A stretch of DNA of 64,000 nt from Basidiobolus meristosporus CBS 931.73 (taxonomy: Eukaryota > Basidiobolomycota > Basidiobolomycetes > Basidiobolales > Basidiobolaceae): positions 62,001 through 126,000 of the forward strand of contig MCFE01000180.1 of NCBI GenBank assembly GCA_002104905.1. The letters are read 5' to 3'. The notes beneath the pieces were generated by a model that saw only the letters and a list, made by a program, of their open reading frames with translations, was not told the DNA's origin and made no database searches. Positions 1 through 11,440 of the stretch are shown in pieces (the first letter of the stretch is position 1; each line of letters begins with the position of its first letter). Position numbers and translations under genes: made by a program.

Positions 1-1050
1 CCATAGTGTGCCAGAGAGGCCAATTGAGCCTCTACCCGGTCACAGAGTGTGAAACATAGCTCCGCATCTTCATGCAAAGCAGCCCCTGTGTTTCACCCAT
101 TGTGTTGGAGAAAATCCATTTTTTGATCTTATTTTTTGGATCAATGTTGTGCAGGATGTGTTAGAGCACAAGCAGATTGAAGATATGCATCTGGTACTCA
201 TGTTATGATCTACCGCTTGAATGTTTAAGTTAGATCAGTTTTTAGTCAAATCAATTAGTATATGTTTAGGTTATCAGTATATCAGTATTATCTATGAAAT
301 CAGTAGCATTAGTCAGCAAATGAATCAGCAGATCCTTATCAGACAGAAATAGATATATTAAGTAGGTTCTTATTGGGTGATGATGATGCAATCAAATGAG
401 TCATCCGCCACAACCTACATTAGGAAATACATTTAGTCAGCAATTGATCTGGCAAAATGTATATAAGGAGCTGCTGGAACCTCAATAAAAATCAGTTCAA
501 GTTTTAGTGAATACAATACTAGCTAAACTCCCTATTCCTCAACAACTCTTATACCAACACTTGTAACACTCAATACCCATGGCACTCTGAATCTAGCTCC
601 TGTAGCTTGTATCATGTCACAAAAATGAATGGCACTATCTTGGTCCACTGGTACTATCTGGCACTATATTTAATTATTAGCCCTAAAGTAAGATCTATAC
701 AAAGCACTTAGAGTGCCAGATAGTACCAGTGGACCAAGATAGTGCCATTCATTTTTGTGACATGAAACAAGCTACAGGAGCTAGATTCAGAGTGCCATGG
801 GTATTGAGTACCAGATGCATATCTTCAGTTCTCCTGTGCTCTTACACATCCTGAGCTACATTGATCCACAAAAAAAGGTCAAAAAATGGATTTTCTCCTG
901 CGCAATGGGTGAAACACAGGGGTTGCTTTACATGAAGATGCAGAGCTATGTTTCACACTCTGTGGCCAAGTATAGGCTCACTTGACCTCTCTGGCACACT
1001 ATGGCATCATTTGGCACTCATGGCTCAATGTGGCACTATCCAACGGAACA
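1..1050. repeat. Foldback (long inverted repeat) element, left arm cut by window start and by an LTR
   Basis: Positions 573-665 are an inverted copy of about 713-806, and positions 1-200 are an inverted copy of about 803-1005. The two arms face each other across a central loop of about 47 bp (666-712). The left arm is interrupted at 201-568 by a solo LTR. The arms contain several copies of short words such as TGGCACTAT and TAGTACCAG. Sequence very similar to the loop plus one arm recurs at about 19,790-20,036, again next to a transposase relic, so this is a dispersed element and may be the terminal part of that transposon (inference). No open reading frame of note lies in the arms. The left boundary lies outside the window. 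Confidence 0.8.
201..568 (+). mobile_element. Solo LTR, gypsy family (368 bp)
   Basis: It begins TGTTATGATC and ends TTGTAACA and is nearly identical to the two LTRs of the full-length gypsy element at 4,258-8,883. It is flanked by the 4-bp direct repeat CTCA (197-200 and 569-572). The uninterrupted opposite arm of the foldback repeat (about 800-812) shows the pre-insertion site with only one CTCA. It keeps a TATATAAG promoter word and a downstream AATAAA. The missing internal region indicates LTR-LTR recombination after insertion. Confidence 0.93.
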
Positions 1051-1059
1051 ATTCTAATG

Positions 1060-1655
1060 TTTGGTAAAAGTGCTAATTTGATCAGACTAAAGCAGAATAA
1101 TCATAGGATCTGACATCTGAAGAAGCTGGCAAATTTGGGGCTCTATGTGAGTGCTACAGTTATCAAGACTAGTCTAGAATTGTTAGGTAAGCTTTGAGCT
1201 GCTGAATGATACCAAATAGTCTAATATTTCAACAGTGCTTGCTACTCAACTGATTATCCATGCATAGGACCTCCTATTAGTACCTGCAACTTCACCTGTC
1301 ATCCCATCCACCAAAATATCTGCTCCATAGGAAACATCTAAAAGATGAAGCAATGTACAATTTTCTCCACACACCTGGAAAGATGCAATGGAGAATGGAT
1401 GCCGTAGTGACAGTGATTTAGATGTTCAGCTTTAGGCTTGTGGTATAGCCTGCCAATGACTGTGACAAATACTTGAGATACCAAATGCTCTCCAATATTT
1501 GCCAATTCCGCAAACTGTCCAGTATCTTGGAGATCACATTGTGCTTCAAGTGCCCTGATACAAGTTGCACATTAATATTGAAATATTGTTTGAGTGCAAA
1601 TGCATACTCCCAGTGGGAAGATTTTGCTCTAACACATTCTTTACATCTCAAGTAT
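1060..1655 (-). pseudogene. KDZ/Plavaka-like transposase relic
   Basis: The minus-strand translation is broken but resembles the relic at 19,337-19,775, with the same order of words: an ERLY segment, KAEH, then an IHS.LHL segment followed by CVEN. In fungal KDZ/Plavaka-type transposases a similar block (tyrosine-rich stretch, then I-H-x-L-L-H, then a G-P and an M/V-E-R motif) is conserved. A 77-codon open piece remains at 1,418-1,651. Stops and frameshifts make it non-functional. The family call rests mainly on the better-preserved copy near 19,500. Confidence 0.45.
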
Positions 1656-1685
1656 CTCTACTTTGTAATACATTTCATATTTAAG

Positions 1686-2054
1686 TGTTACAAGTTTTAG
1701 TGTAAGAGTTGTGGAGGAATAGAGAGTTTAGCTAGTATTGTATTCACTAAAACTTGAACTGACTTTTATTGAGGTTCCAGCAGCTCCTGATATACAATTT
1801 TGCCAGATCAATTGCTGACTAATTGTATTTCCTAATGTATGCTGTTGCTGGTGACTCATTTGATTGCATCATCATCACCCAATTAGATCCCATTTAATAT
1901 GTCTATTTTGGTCTGATAAGGATCTGCTGATTCATTTGCTGACTAATGCTATTGATTTGATAGATAATGCTGATTTACTGATAAGCCAACATTACACCAA
2001 TTGATTTTACTAAAAACTGATCTAAATTTAGCAATCAAGCAGCAGATCATAGTA
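1686..2054 (-). mobile_element. Degenerate solo LTR, gypsy family, minus orientation
   Basis: On the plus strand it starts TGTTACAAG and ends near GATCATAGTA, the reverse complement of the 368-bp gypsy LTR at 4,258, with many substitutions. No flanking gypsy coding sequence in matching orientation adjoins it, and no clear target duplication is visible, so it is an old solo LTR. Confidence 0.85.
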
Positions 2055-3081
2055 CTAATCAATGGCCTGCAGCTTACCAACCTGGCTGCAAATTGCATTC
2101 TGACATCTGTACTTTTCCCCAAGAAGATGGTGTTCTTACTGATGGTGCATAGTACATTATAATGAGTGCACATTATGTAATAAATCCCTGGATCTCACAT
2201 ATTCAACAGTGAAGTGGGCTTACTTCACCTGAGATGGCCATTATCTTACTGATGGCCACTCCATTCCAGAAATAGTTTGGTGTAGAATATGGATATAAAC
2301 TAATTCAGCTGCCAGAATTCTGCAATGAGACCATTGTAAGTGTTAATGGTAAATTGTTGACCCTTCTCACAATCAGGTGGCAGCATTGTGACAGTGAATT
2401 GCTCTTTCTATTGTCAAAGAAAATGATATGCTTGGGAGTTTTTCTAGGCCTTTTGTTATGACTTGTATGCTAAGAGAAATTGGGCAAGAATCAATTTTAA
2501 AAATCAGAAATTACAATACATGCTGGTTGTAATGTTAGATCATTTTACCTGAGAATGTGTATATAGATATAATGGACCAAAACTGACTGAGAGATGTGTC
2601 ATAATAGGGCTAAACCACCAGGGGGACTGAGTGTGAGCTAATATATAGATATCATTTTGTTCTAGGTCCAAGTTACTCAATTCTAGTAGGCTTCACTCTC
2701 TTGACAGGATGACTACATCACAGATGTTGCCATATAAGAAGTCTTTGAAAATAAGAAATTTATTTTGAAATAATCACAATGGTTAGGGTGTGATTTAAAC
2801 ATAAAAAAGCTCAGAGTTTATACAATTTAAGGAGGCAAGACTCAGATGCTGACCAAGAGCATGGATCTTCTTGATGAGTAGAACTCAGATCATAAAGTCA
2901 CTGTTATTGTCAATCAGTTGCCTGTTGCTAAAATACTACTGATGGGGAAGATATGAACTTAACTCTGCCAAACACCAAGGAATATCCTCCCCATATTGGA
3001 TCAGATCAGATGAGCCCAGTTATGACATCCTTGATAATATGCAATGTCACCAGATCTTGGTTGCAGCCATCCAATATGCTT
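2055..3081. other. AT-rich stretch without recognisable gene
   Basis: No open frame longer than about 70 codons and no motif that I recognise. It lies between two degenerate gypsy LTRs and is probably eroded transposon sequence. I see no RNA gene. Confidence 0.5.
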
Positions 3082-3447
3082 TAGTTATGATATGGTGCCT
3101 GAATTTTTAAGTTACATTAGTTTTTAGCCAAATCAATTAGTTTTATGTTCAGCCTATTAGTATATCATCATTATCATTTAATGAGTAATATTAGTTGGTG
3201 AACAACTCAGCAGACCCTTGTCAGACAGAAAAGGTATGTCAATAAAAATCTAATTTAGTGATGGTATTGCAATTAGGTAAATCATCAGTCACAAACTACA
3301 TTAGCAGATACAATTAACCAGCAATTAATCTGGCATAATGAAAAAAACACGTTGTGGAACCTCAATGAAAATCAATTCCAGTTTCAATTAATAAATGCTG
3401 GCTAAACTTCCTATTCCTCCATAACCCTTATATCAAGACTTGTAACA
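3082..3447 (+). mobile_element. Degenerate LTR, gypsy family, plus orientation
   Basis: The sequence follows the gypsy LTR from about its third base (GTTATGAT...) to a terminal TTGTAACA, with many substitutions and a lost first TG. It is older than the LTR at 201-568 and has no adjoining plus-strand internal region, so it is a solo LTR or fragment inside an older minus-strand gypsy relic. Confidence 0.8.
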
Positions 3448-4257
3448 CATCAAGATTATTGTCTTTGTACTGTAATTCAACATCAGGATTAGGCAATGAA
3501 AAGTCCAGATGCTACCATGTGGCCATAAGATGTGTAGGAGCAGTGTAAATTACCAATAAGTCAAAAACTTGGTTATTGTATACATACCAAATAAGAGTAA
3601 GCTAATAGGATGAAGACAGGTGAGCTGTTTAGGCTACTTCCAAGTGTTGCCCCTGCAGTTTGTGTCTACTTGGCAAACTGGGCTCATCCCACAAGGTGTA
3701 TGCAAGCTTCTGGTATCTGAGATCTCTTGAAATCCTTGGTTCACTTCTTTGTGCTAACTGAAATTATAGTTGTTGGGTAGTATTGTGCACTCTGACTCTG
3801 CAAAAAAACAGTGCTTGGTCTGTGTATTAATCCCATCAACTGGCAGATCCATTGGAATACTTGGTCTGCATTTTCCAAATAATCCAACAGCCAGTCAGTG
3901 ACTCCATTGCTTGTGGTGCAATATGCCAAGGTTTTAGGTTAATGATCTGTTGAATTACCAGGTAAGCTTCTAATGTCTTTACCTTAAAATTTGCTCCTTG
4001 CTTGGATAAGACCATTAAGGGGCTTCCAAACCTCTTAGCAACTACTATTCAATGTTACTTGCAACTTCTTACTTACTAGCTACTTGTACAGCTTTAGCAA
4101 CAGGCCATCAAATGGCTTAATGAATTGCTTTTGGTACTACCAATTGCAACTCCCAGTGGCTGGCATCTTCCAATAAAGTGAATTTCCCATCTCTCAAATG
4201 ATATATATGCTTTACCAGAGTGATTCAGCAGCCCTCTGTGGTTGGCCTTAGTTAATT
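3448..4257 (-). pseudogene. Gypsy integrase relic (distal part of an older minus-strand element)
   Basis: Read on the minus strand from 4,257 downward, it matches the integrase part of the gypsy polyprotein at 4,684-8,298: the core segment after the first catalytic Asp, the ATKWPVAKA-like stretch, the segment at the second catalytic position and the tail. Stops and frameshifts are frequent; one open piece is at 3,741-3,929. It continues an older minus-strand gypsy element whose other part lies at 8,884-11,170. The full-length element at 4,258-8,883 was inserted between the two parts. Confidence 0.8.
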
Positions 4258-4625
4258 TGTTATGATCTGCTGCTTGAATGTTTAAGTTGGATCAGTTTTT
4301 AGTCAAATCAATTAGTATATATTTAGGTTATCAGTATATCAGTATTATCTATGAAATCAGTAGCATTAGTCAGCAAATGAATCAGCAGATCCTTATCAGA
4401 CAGAAATAGATATATTAAGTAGGTTCTTATTGGGTGATGATGATGCAATCAAATGAGTCATCTGCCACAACCTACATTAGGAAATACAATTAGCCAGCAA
4501 TTGATCTGGCAAAATGTACATAAGGAGCTGCTGGAACCTCAATAAAAATCAGTTCAAGTTTTAGTGAATACAATACTAGCTAAACTCCCTATTCCTCAAC
4601 AACTCTTATACCAAGACTTGTAACA
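4258..4625 (+). repeat. 5' LTR of the gypsy element
   Basis: It runs from TGTTATGATC to TTGTAACA. Where the 3' LTR and the solo LTR at 201 have TATATAAG, this copy has TACATAAG (4,517-4,524), which weakens the likely TATA box that would drive the element. An AATAAA polyadenylation word follows in the R/U5 part. Confidence 0.95.
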
Positions 4626-4683
4626 TTGGTAGCAGCAATAACCAGAAACCTCCCTCCTCAAGAAAGAAGAAACCACCCTCAAG

Positions 4684-7600
4684 ATGCTGGACAATCAAGA
4701 ATGGAAGAATGTCATACAGCAAATCCTGGCCCAACAGCAACAGTTACTCCAGATCCTCAGCCAACAGCAACAAGGAATGACTACCATGGCTCAGAGCCAG
4801 CAAAGCCCTGTCAAGAGCAACTTTAGTGTGAAGGTCAACTGGTACCATGGCAGAGTTAATGAAAACCTGGGAACTTGGCTCTTTCAGATTGAAGAAGCTT
4901 TTGAAGCTAAAGGAATTGCTCCAGAGAGCAAGTTGCATTATGCAGCTTCTTACCTGGCAGATGCAGCTTTACAGTGGTACCACAACAAGATCAGGTCAGC
5001 TACTATGATTGGATGCTCTACAATCTCTACCTGGGATGAGTTTGTGTTGGAAATGCAGGATACTTTTGAACCTCCACACCAGCAGACACTACTAAGAAGG
5101 AAGTTGAAGACACCCAGACAGAAAGGAATGGTGCAAGAATACATCTATGAGTACAGATGTCTACTTGGACAAATTGAAAGAATGGACCCCTTGGATCAAG
5201 TTGAATACTTTATTGATGGGTTGAAAGAAAGAACTTGCAAGGAAGTCAATTACCAAAGACCTCAGACTATTGAAGAAGCCATCAAGATTGCCATTGACTA
5301 TGACTCAGCTATGTCTGGAGTTGGGAAGCCTACAGTGACTAATCAGAAAGGCTATAATCATCATGAAAGAAGACAATCAGAAGCAGTAGCAATGGAAATA
5401 GATGCTATGCAGAAGAATCCCTCCTCAGAAGAATGCAAGAAGAGAGGACTTTGCTTCAATTGCCACCAGCAGGGACATATTGCAAAGTACTGCCCTCAGA
5501 GAAGAAATGGACACCAGACAACAAGAACCTTCAACCATATTGAGTCCCATGAACACAGTAATGTGGAAGATGAGCTTGAAGAAGACTTGGAACTCACCTT
5601 CCATATGACAGAAGAGTACTTGTCCCAAATGACTTCAAACTCAGGGAAGTTATTGTACTTGAATGGAGTAATCAATGGAGTACCTGCCAAGATCATGATT
5701 GACTCAGGAGCATTGCATGAGTACATGTCAGAGCAATTTGCTTTGAAAGCTGGAACCAACTTGGAACCTACCAAATCAACTTCAGTCTCCACAGCTGATG
5801 GGAACTCCCACATAATCAACCGTATTACCCAGCCAGTAAGAATGAAGATCAATGACTATCAAGAAGACCTACAGGCTTATATATTTGGGAACTGCAAGTT
5901 TGACCTTGTACTTGGAAAAACCTGGCTATTTTGTTGTAATCCATCAAGCCCTCCAGTGAGCAAGACACCTTACAGAATGAGTCCATTGGAATTGGAGGAA
6001 ATGAAGAGACAAATTGATCAGCTATTGGAGCAAGGATACATCAGGCCCAGCAAGTCACCCTGGGGAGCACCAGTGCTTTTTGTGAAAAAGAAGGATGGAA
6101 CACTTAAGATGTGCATTGACTACAGAGCCCTGAACTCAGTTACCGTCAAGAATAAGTACCCCATACCTTGGATTGATGAGCTTTTGGACCAACTTAATGG
6201 AGCCACTATTCTCAGCAAGATTGACCTCATGTCAGGATACAACCAAATTAGGGTGAAACCAGAAGATATTCCTAAGACAGCATTTAGGACCAGATATGGA
6301 CATTACAAGTACTTAGTCATGAGTTTTGGCCTCACTAATGCCCCTGCAACATTCATGACGCTGATGCAGACTGTCTTTCAGGAGTACTTAGACAAGTTTG
6401 TGATAATCTACCTGGATGACATATGGATATACAGCAAGACAGAAGAGGATCATGTAGTGCACATTGAAAAGGTCTTGAAGAAACTAAGAGAGAACAAGCT
6501 ATATGGCAAGCTAGCCAAGTGTGAATTCTTCAAGGCACATGTTGAATACCTGGGACACATAGTGACTAGCACAGGAGTGACCTTAGACCCTAAGAAGGTT
6601 GAAGTTATCAAGAATTTGAAGCAGCCCCATAGCATATCAGAGCTCAGATCCTTCCTTGGAATGGTTTCCTATTATTGGAGATTTGTCAAGTCATTTGCAA
6701 GTATTGCAGCCCCTTTAACTGATATCCTCAAGAAAGACAATACCTACAAGTGGGACATAGCTTGTGAGACTGCCTTCCAGACGCTCAAGAATGAACTTGC
6801 TAAGCTGCCAAGCCTAAGAATACCAGACTTCAGAAAAGAGTTCACTCTGTGCACAGATGCTTCAGATTATGCAATTGGTGGAGTGCTGAGCCAAGAAAAC
6901 AAGGGAAAGGACTACCCTGTTGCCTTTGAATCCAAGAAATTGAACTCAGCAGAACAAAACTATCCAGTCCATGAGAAGGAGATGCTTGCTATAATACACT
7001 GTTTGAAGACATGGAGATGCTATATTAAAGAAGTCAAATACACTGTGAAGACTGATCATGCCTCCCTCAAGTATATATTTACTCAGAAGGTACTCTCTAG
7101 AAGAATGACAAGATGGAGTGAATACATTCAGCAATTTGACCTGGAGATTGTCTACTGCCCTGGAAAAAACAACACGGTTGCTGATGCCTTATCAAGATTA
7201 GATCAAGTTGCACAACTCAACTTGGTGCATGAATCAGATTGGCCTAGCCTATTACCAAAGTACTTGGAGGACCAAGCCATTCCTAATGAGGTGGATGAAG
7301 GTATCAAGAAGATAATCCGTGATGAAGCCAGCAAATTTGTTGTACAGGATGAAACACTCTACCAAATTGTTGATGGAAGCCCTATTGCCTATTGTCCTTA
7401 TGTTGCTTGCCTGGATTTAATACATAAGCTACACAATGGATATGGACATCTTGGGATTGAAGGAACCTATAGCCTTGTGAAAGCCAGAGCATGGTGGCCC
7501 ACAATGAAACAAGATATTGAGAAGCTAGTGAAAACATGCCCAAACTGCCAAATCAATCAAGGCCAGCCACAAAGAATTGCCAAACTCTTCCCTTTGGGGC

Positions 7601-8298
7601 CTGTAAGACCATTTGAGAGATGGGGAATTGACTTTATTGGAAGATTGCCAACTACCAGGAAATGCAACTGTTGGATCCTAGTAGCAATTGACCATGCCAC
7701 TAAATGGCCAGTTGCTAAAGCTGTACCAATAGCCAGTGAACAAGAAGTTGCAAGTTTCATTTACCATGAGATCCTGATGAAGTTTGGATGCCCTGTGGAG
7801 ATCTTATCCAATAGAGGTGCAAACTTCATGGCAAAGACATTGGAGGCTTACCTGGAAATGCAGCAGATCAGACACTTGAAAACCTTGGCATATCACCCCA
7901 GAACTAATGGAGTCACTGAGCGGTTTAAAGGATTATTTGGAAAAATGCTGACCAAGTATGCAAATGGAGTTGTCAGTAGAAGGGATGAGTATATAGACCA
8001 AGCACTCTTTGCATGCAGAGTCAGAGTACACAACACCACCCAGCAATCACCATTTTACTTAGTTTATGGATGTGAACCAAGGATTCCAGGAGATCTCACA
8101 CAACCAAAGCTTACAGACACCTTAGAAGATGAACTCAGTCAGCCAAGTAGACACCAGCAACTGGAACAAAGATGTCAAGAGGCACAGACCAAAGTATCTC
8201 AAAGTGCAGAAAAGATGAAGCGGAGATTTGATAAGACTATAGCACCAGAAGCATTGACAGTTGGGAACTTTGTATTGCTAAGAAACAACACTTGGTAG
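4684..8298 (+). CDS. Gypsy Gag-Pol polyprotein, 1,204 codons, C-terminus cut by a stop codon
   Basis: This single frame encodes Gag with a CCHC zinc knuckle (C257, C260, H265, C270), an aspartic protease (D340-S-G), reverse transcriptase with YLDD at 576-579, RNase H beginning near 720 (CTDASDYA), and integrase with an HHCC zinc domain near 915-955. The integrase core has D983 and E1079, but the second catalytic position is N1043 within SNRG, exactly 35 residues before the Glu. Between the protease end (LGKTWL) and the RT start (PYRMSP) only about a dozen residues remain, where gypsy elements usually have roughly a hundred; this looks like an in-frame deletion. A TAG at 8,296-8,298 ends the frame, but similar coding continues in frame to TAG 8,503-8,505 and includes the WTGPF integrase tail. 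The start codon chosen is the first ATG before recognisable Gag sequence. Confidence 0.93.
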   Translation: MLDNQEWKNVIQQILAQQQQLLQILSQQQQGMTTMAQSQQSPVKSNFSVKVNWYHGRVNENLGTWLFQIEEAFEAKGIAPESKLHYAASYLADAALQWYHNKIRSATMIGCSTISTWDEFVLEMQDTFEPPHQQTLLRRKLKTPRQKGMVQEYIYEYRCLLGQIERMDPLDQVEYFIDGLKERTCKEVNYQRPQTIEEAIKIAIDYDSAMSGVGKPTVTNQKGYNHHERRQSEAVAMEIDAMQKNPSSEECKKRGLCFNCHQQGHIAKYCPQRRNGHQTTRTFNHIESHEHSNVEDELEEDLELTFHMTEEYLSQMTSNSGKLLYLNGVINGVPAKIMIDSGALHEYMSEQFALKAGTNLEPTKSTSVSTADGNSHIINRITQPVRMKINDYQEDLQAYIFGNCKFDLVLGKTWLFCCNPSSPPVSKTPYRMSPLELEEMKRQIDQLLEQGYIRPSKSPWGAPVLFVKKKDGTLKMCIDYRALNSVTVKNKYPIPWIDELLDQLNGATILSKIDLMSGYNQIRVKPEDIPKTAFRTRYGHYKYLVMSFGLTNAPATFMTLMQTVFQEYLDKFVIIYLDDIWIYSKTEEDHVVHIEKVLKKLRENKLYGKLAKCEFFKAHVEYLGHIVTSTGVTLDPKKVEVIKNLKQPHSISELRSFLGMVSYYWRFVKSFASIAAPLTDILKKDNTYKWDIACETAFQTLKNELAKLPSLRIPDFRKEFTLCTDASDYAIGGVLSQENKGKDYPVAFESKKLNSAEQNYPVHEKEMLAIIHCLKTWRCYIKEVKYTVKTDHASLKYIFTQKVLSRRMTRWSEYIQQFDLEIVYCPGKNNTVADALSRLDQVAQLNLVHESDWPSLLPKYLEDQAIPNEVDEGIKKIIRDEASKFVVQDETLYQIVDGSPIAYCPYVACLDLIHKLHNGYGHLGIEGTYSLVKARAWWPTMKQDIEKLVKTCPNCQINQGQPQRIAKLFPLGPVRPFERWGIDFIGRLPTTRKCNCWILVAIDHATKWPVAKAVPIASEQEVASFIYHEILMKFGCPVEILSNRGANFMAKTLEAYLEMQQIRHLKTLAYHPRTNGVTERFKGLFGKMLTKYANGVVSRRDEYIDQALFACRVRVHNTTQQSPFYLVYGCEPRIPGDLTQPKLTDTLEDELSQPSRHQQLEQRCQEAQTKVSQSAEKMKRRFDKTIAPEALTVGNFVLLRNNTW

Positions 8299-8515
8299 AA
8301 GTTTGAGCCACAATGGACAGGACCATTCAAGATCATCAGAAAATATCCATTTGCAACTTACCAACTAGTGGACAAACAAGGTAATATCCGGGAAGACTTA
8401 GTGCATAGGGACAGACTCAAGCTTGCAAGACTTGCTGATAATACTGAACCATCAAGATATTGGTATCACAAGAAAAGAGATTCAGGAGAACCCTCTCAAC
8501 TTTAGTAAGGGAGAA

Positions 8516-8883
8516 TGTTATGATCTGCTGCTTGAATGTTTAAGTTAGATCAGTTTTTAGTCAAATCAATTAGTATATGTTTAGGTTATCGGTATATCAG
8601 TATTATCTATGAAATCAGTAGCATTAGTCAGCAAATGAATCAGCAGATCCTTATCAGACAGAAATAGATATATTAAGTAGGTTCTTATTGGGTGATGATG
8701 ATGCAATCAAATGAGTCATCCGCCACAACCTACATTAGGAAATACATTTAGTCAGCAATTGATCTGGCAAAATGTATATAAGGAGCTGCTGGAACCTCAA
8801 TAAAAATCAGTTCCAGTTTTAGTGAATACAATACTAGCTAAACTCCCTATTCCTCTACAACTCTTATACCAAGACTTGTAACA
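8516..8883 (+). repeat. 3' LTR of the gypsy element
   Basis: It runs from TGTTATGATC to TTGTAACA and keeps the TATATAAG word (8,775-8,782). It is closer to the solo LTR at 201-568 than the 5' LTR is at several positions. Confidence 0.95.
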
Positions 8884-11170
8884 AATTTGCAATTGTTGCT
8901 TGCTTTGACTAGCTTCCCCATATTTTAGCTCTTTCTGAGCTGCTGTGCTATGGCTTTCCCAGGGCTGCATGTTCCTCCAATTCCAAGATGTTGATTATCA
9001 CTGTGTAGCAGATGGTTTAGGTCCAGGCATGTAACAAATAAGCACTGGTCAATGATGCCTCCTTCAACAATATTCTGGAGTGTCTGATCTTGTGCTACTA
9101 GTTTGCTGCATATTCCTGAAATCTTCATCTACCTTTTTAGGATGTGCTTGGTCCTCCTAGTAATTGATTACAAGCTGGGCCAATCTAATACATGCACCAA
9201 GTTTAATTGTGCAACTTGTTCAAGTCTCAATAATGCATTAGCAACCAAATTTGTTTTCCAGGGCTATAGACAGTCTCTTAGTCAAATTATTGAATGTACT
9301 CATTCCATCCAGTCACTCTTGTGCAGAGTACCTGTTGAGTAAACATGAACATGAATGAGGTGTTACAAGTCTTGGTATATGAGTTGTAGAGGAATAGGGA
9401 GTTTAGCCAGTATTGTATTCATTAAAACTTGAACTGATTGTTATTGAGATTCCAGCAGCTCCTTTTATACATTTTGCCAAATCAATTGCTGACTAATTGT
9501 ATTTCCTAATGTAGGTTGTGGCTGATGACTCATTTGATTGCATCATCATCACCCAATAAGATCCTACCTAATATATCTATTTCTGTCTGATAAGGATCTG
9601 CTGATTTGTTTGCTGACCAATGTTACTAGTTTGATAGATTTTACTGATATACTGATAACCTAAACAAATAACTAATTGATTTGACTATAAACTGATCTAA
9701 CTTCAACATTCAAGCGGCAGATCATGACAGACCAATGATCAGTCCTCACAGTTCTCTTATCTCCTATAGTGCTGCATCAACATGTTTTTATGCAGTGTAC
9801 TATGACAAGCATCTTCTACTTTAGCATACATTTGCTTTGTTCTGCTGCATTTGGCTTCTTGGACTTAAAAACAACTAAGAGTTCCTTTTCTTTGTGTTCT
9901 TGGTCCAGTACTCTACCACACTGTGTAATATAAGTATTTGTGCAGAGGGTTAATACTTCTATAAAGTCAGGTATTTGTAAGCTTACTGCTTGGCAAGCTT
10001 GTTCTTCAAAAGCAAAAGGCAGTCTCACAAATTATGTCCTACTTCATTGTGTTGTCTTTCATCAGTAATTAGTCAAAGGTGGTGTAATACTTGCCAAGGA
10101 CTCAATGAATTGCAATAATAGGATCCCATTTTAAGAAAATATATTAGCTCTGCTATGCAGTGGGGTACCTTTCAATTCTGCATATTTTCTACTTTTCAAG
10201 GGTGAGGCCAAAACTTGTCATTAAGTATCTGAAATGTACATATCTAGCTCTAAATCCTGTTTCAGGAATATCTTCAGGTTTTATCCTAGTTTGGATGTAT
10301 CCTAGCATGAGGTCAATATTTTCAAAATATGATGAATACATTGAGCTGGTCCAAGAGCTCATCAATACATGGTATGGGGTATTGGTTCCTCACTGTACAG
10401 ATTTCAGGGCTCTGTAGTCAGTACATATTCTGAGTGTTCCATCTTCCTCCCTCACAAAAGCACTGGTGCTCCCCTTGGTCACATGCTGGGTCTGAAACAT
10501 CCTGCTCCAGCAGCTGAGCAATACATTTCTACATCCCTAAACTCCAAAGGACTCTCTCTGTAAGGTGCCCTGCTCACAGGAAGGTCATTAACTGTGTCAA
10601 TAGCATTATCTACTTCTCATACTAGTGGTAGGCTTGCAAGCTCTGTTACAATCACATCTTAGTACTTCATTAACCAAGTCTGAGCTTTCAAGTGAGCCAC
10701 AGTAGGGAAATCTCCTGTTAATACAGCCTTGAAAAGCTTCTGCATACCTTTTCAAAGTACTCTGCACAACTGTGTCTTGTTAAGTCCACTTGTCTTGTGC
10801 ACACCGGAATTTAATCAGTTAAAATCCAGTCTGGCTGGTAGCAGCTCTTAAGTATGGCTTGCTTAAAGGATCTGAGTGGTATTGGATCTACAGCCAACTG
10901 ATGGGTTACAACCCAATGGCCATGCTTTTCCCAGTGATAAGTAAAGCTTGCAGCTCCCTAACTTCCAAAACTGTGGGTCTTCCTTTGAGCAATTGTTATT
11001 TATTCTTGCTGGCTAGGTCATATGGTTGATTATGTGAGAGTTACCATGAGATGTGGAGACTGAATTTTGTCATGGGAATAGTGGAGCATATTATCATGGT
11101 GGCCAACTGGATCCAGTTGTGACCCCACTCTAAAGCAGCATCTGCCAAGAAAGAAGCTGCATAAGATCTG
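8884..11170 (-). pseudogene. Older gypsy relic, minus strand (gag, RT, RNase H, integrase zinc domain)
   Basis: Minus-strand pieces match the intact polyprotein in order. At 11,000-11,170 there is a Gag segment (ASFLADAALEW-like), at 10,380-10,560 an RT start (GAPVL, EDGTL, DYRALKS), at 9,816-10,028 RNase H (IPDF, LCTN, KSKKPNAAEQ), and at 8,925-9,128 the integrase zinc domain (HLGIGGT). A second LTR insertion splits it at 9,361-9,729, and the full-length element separates it from its integrase core at 3,448-4,257. Stops and frameshifts are abundant. Only part of Gag is present before the LTR-like sequence at 11,170, so the 5' end was also deleted. Confidence 0.85.
9361..9729 (-). mobile_element. 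Solo LTR, gypsy family, minus orientation, inside the older relic
   Basis: The plus strand reads TGTTACAAGT ... GATCATGACA, the reverse complement of the gypsy LTR. It interrupts the minus-strand relic between RNase H (9,816-10,028) and the integrase zinc domain (8,925-9,128). It is more conserved than the relic around it and so is a later insertion. Confidence 0.88.
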
Positions 11171-11440
11171 TATTGAGGTTCTAGAAGCTACTTATATATA
11201 TTCTTTCCAGATAAAATGGAGAGTTGTCATATTCCATAATGTGGATTTTTAAATACGCATTGAGCTCCATCCTTACAAAGCTATTAGCTCCTTCTTGAAG
11301 TATTTATTTTTGTTCAATGAGGATATGCTAAATATTACCTCTGGTTTGATAGAAAACACTGATATACTAATAGGCTCACATGGAGCCAACTGATGTGACT
11401 AAAACTGATACAACTTACACATTTAAGAGTACATTTACAA
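11171..11440 (-). repeat. Badly degraded gypsy LTR, minus orientation
   Basis: Scattered blocks of the reverse-complement LTR occur in the correct order (TTGAGGTTCTAGAAGCT, a TATATA block, CACTGATATACTAATAGG, TTTGACT/AAACTGAT-like). It directly adjoins the truncated minus-strand Gag relic and is probably its 5' LTR. Confidence 0.6.

Larger units (their letters stand above)
4258..8883 (+). mobile_element. Full-length Ty3/gypsy LTR retrotransposon
   Basis: Two 368-bp LTRs (4,258-4,625 and 8,516-8,883) bracket one gag-pol frame. The element is flanked by the 4-bp repeat AATT (4,254-4,257 and 8,884-8,887). A primer-site candidate TGGTAGCAGC follows the 5' LTR directly, and a purine tract AAGGGAGAA precedes the 3' LTR. 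I count about nine differences between the LTRs (about 2.4%), so the insertion is fairly recent but not new. Gene order protease-RT-RNase H-integrase defines the gypsy class. Lesions described for the gag-pol entry and the altered 5' promoter suggest it is not autonomous now. Confidence 0.95.
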
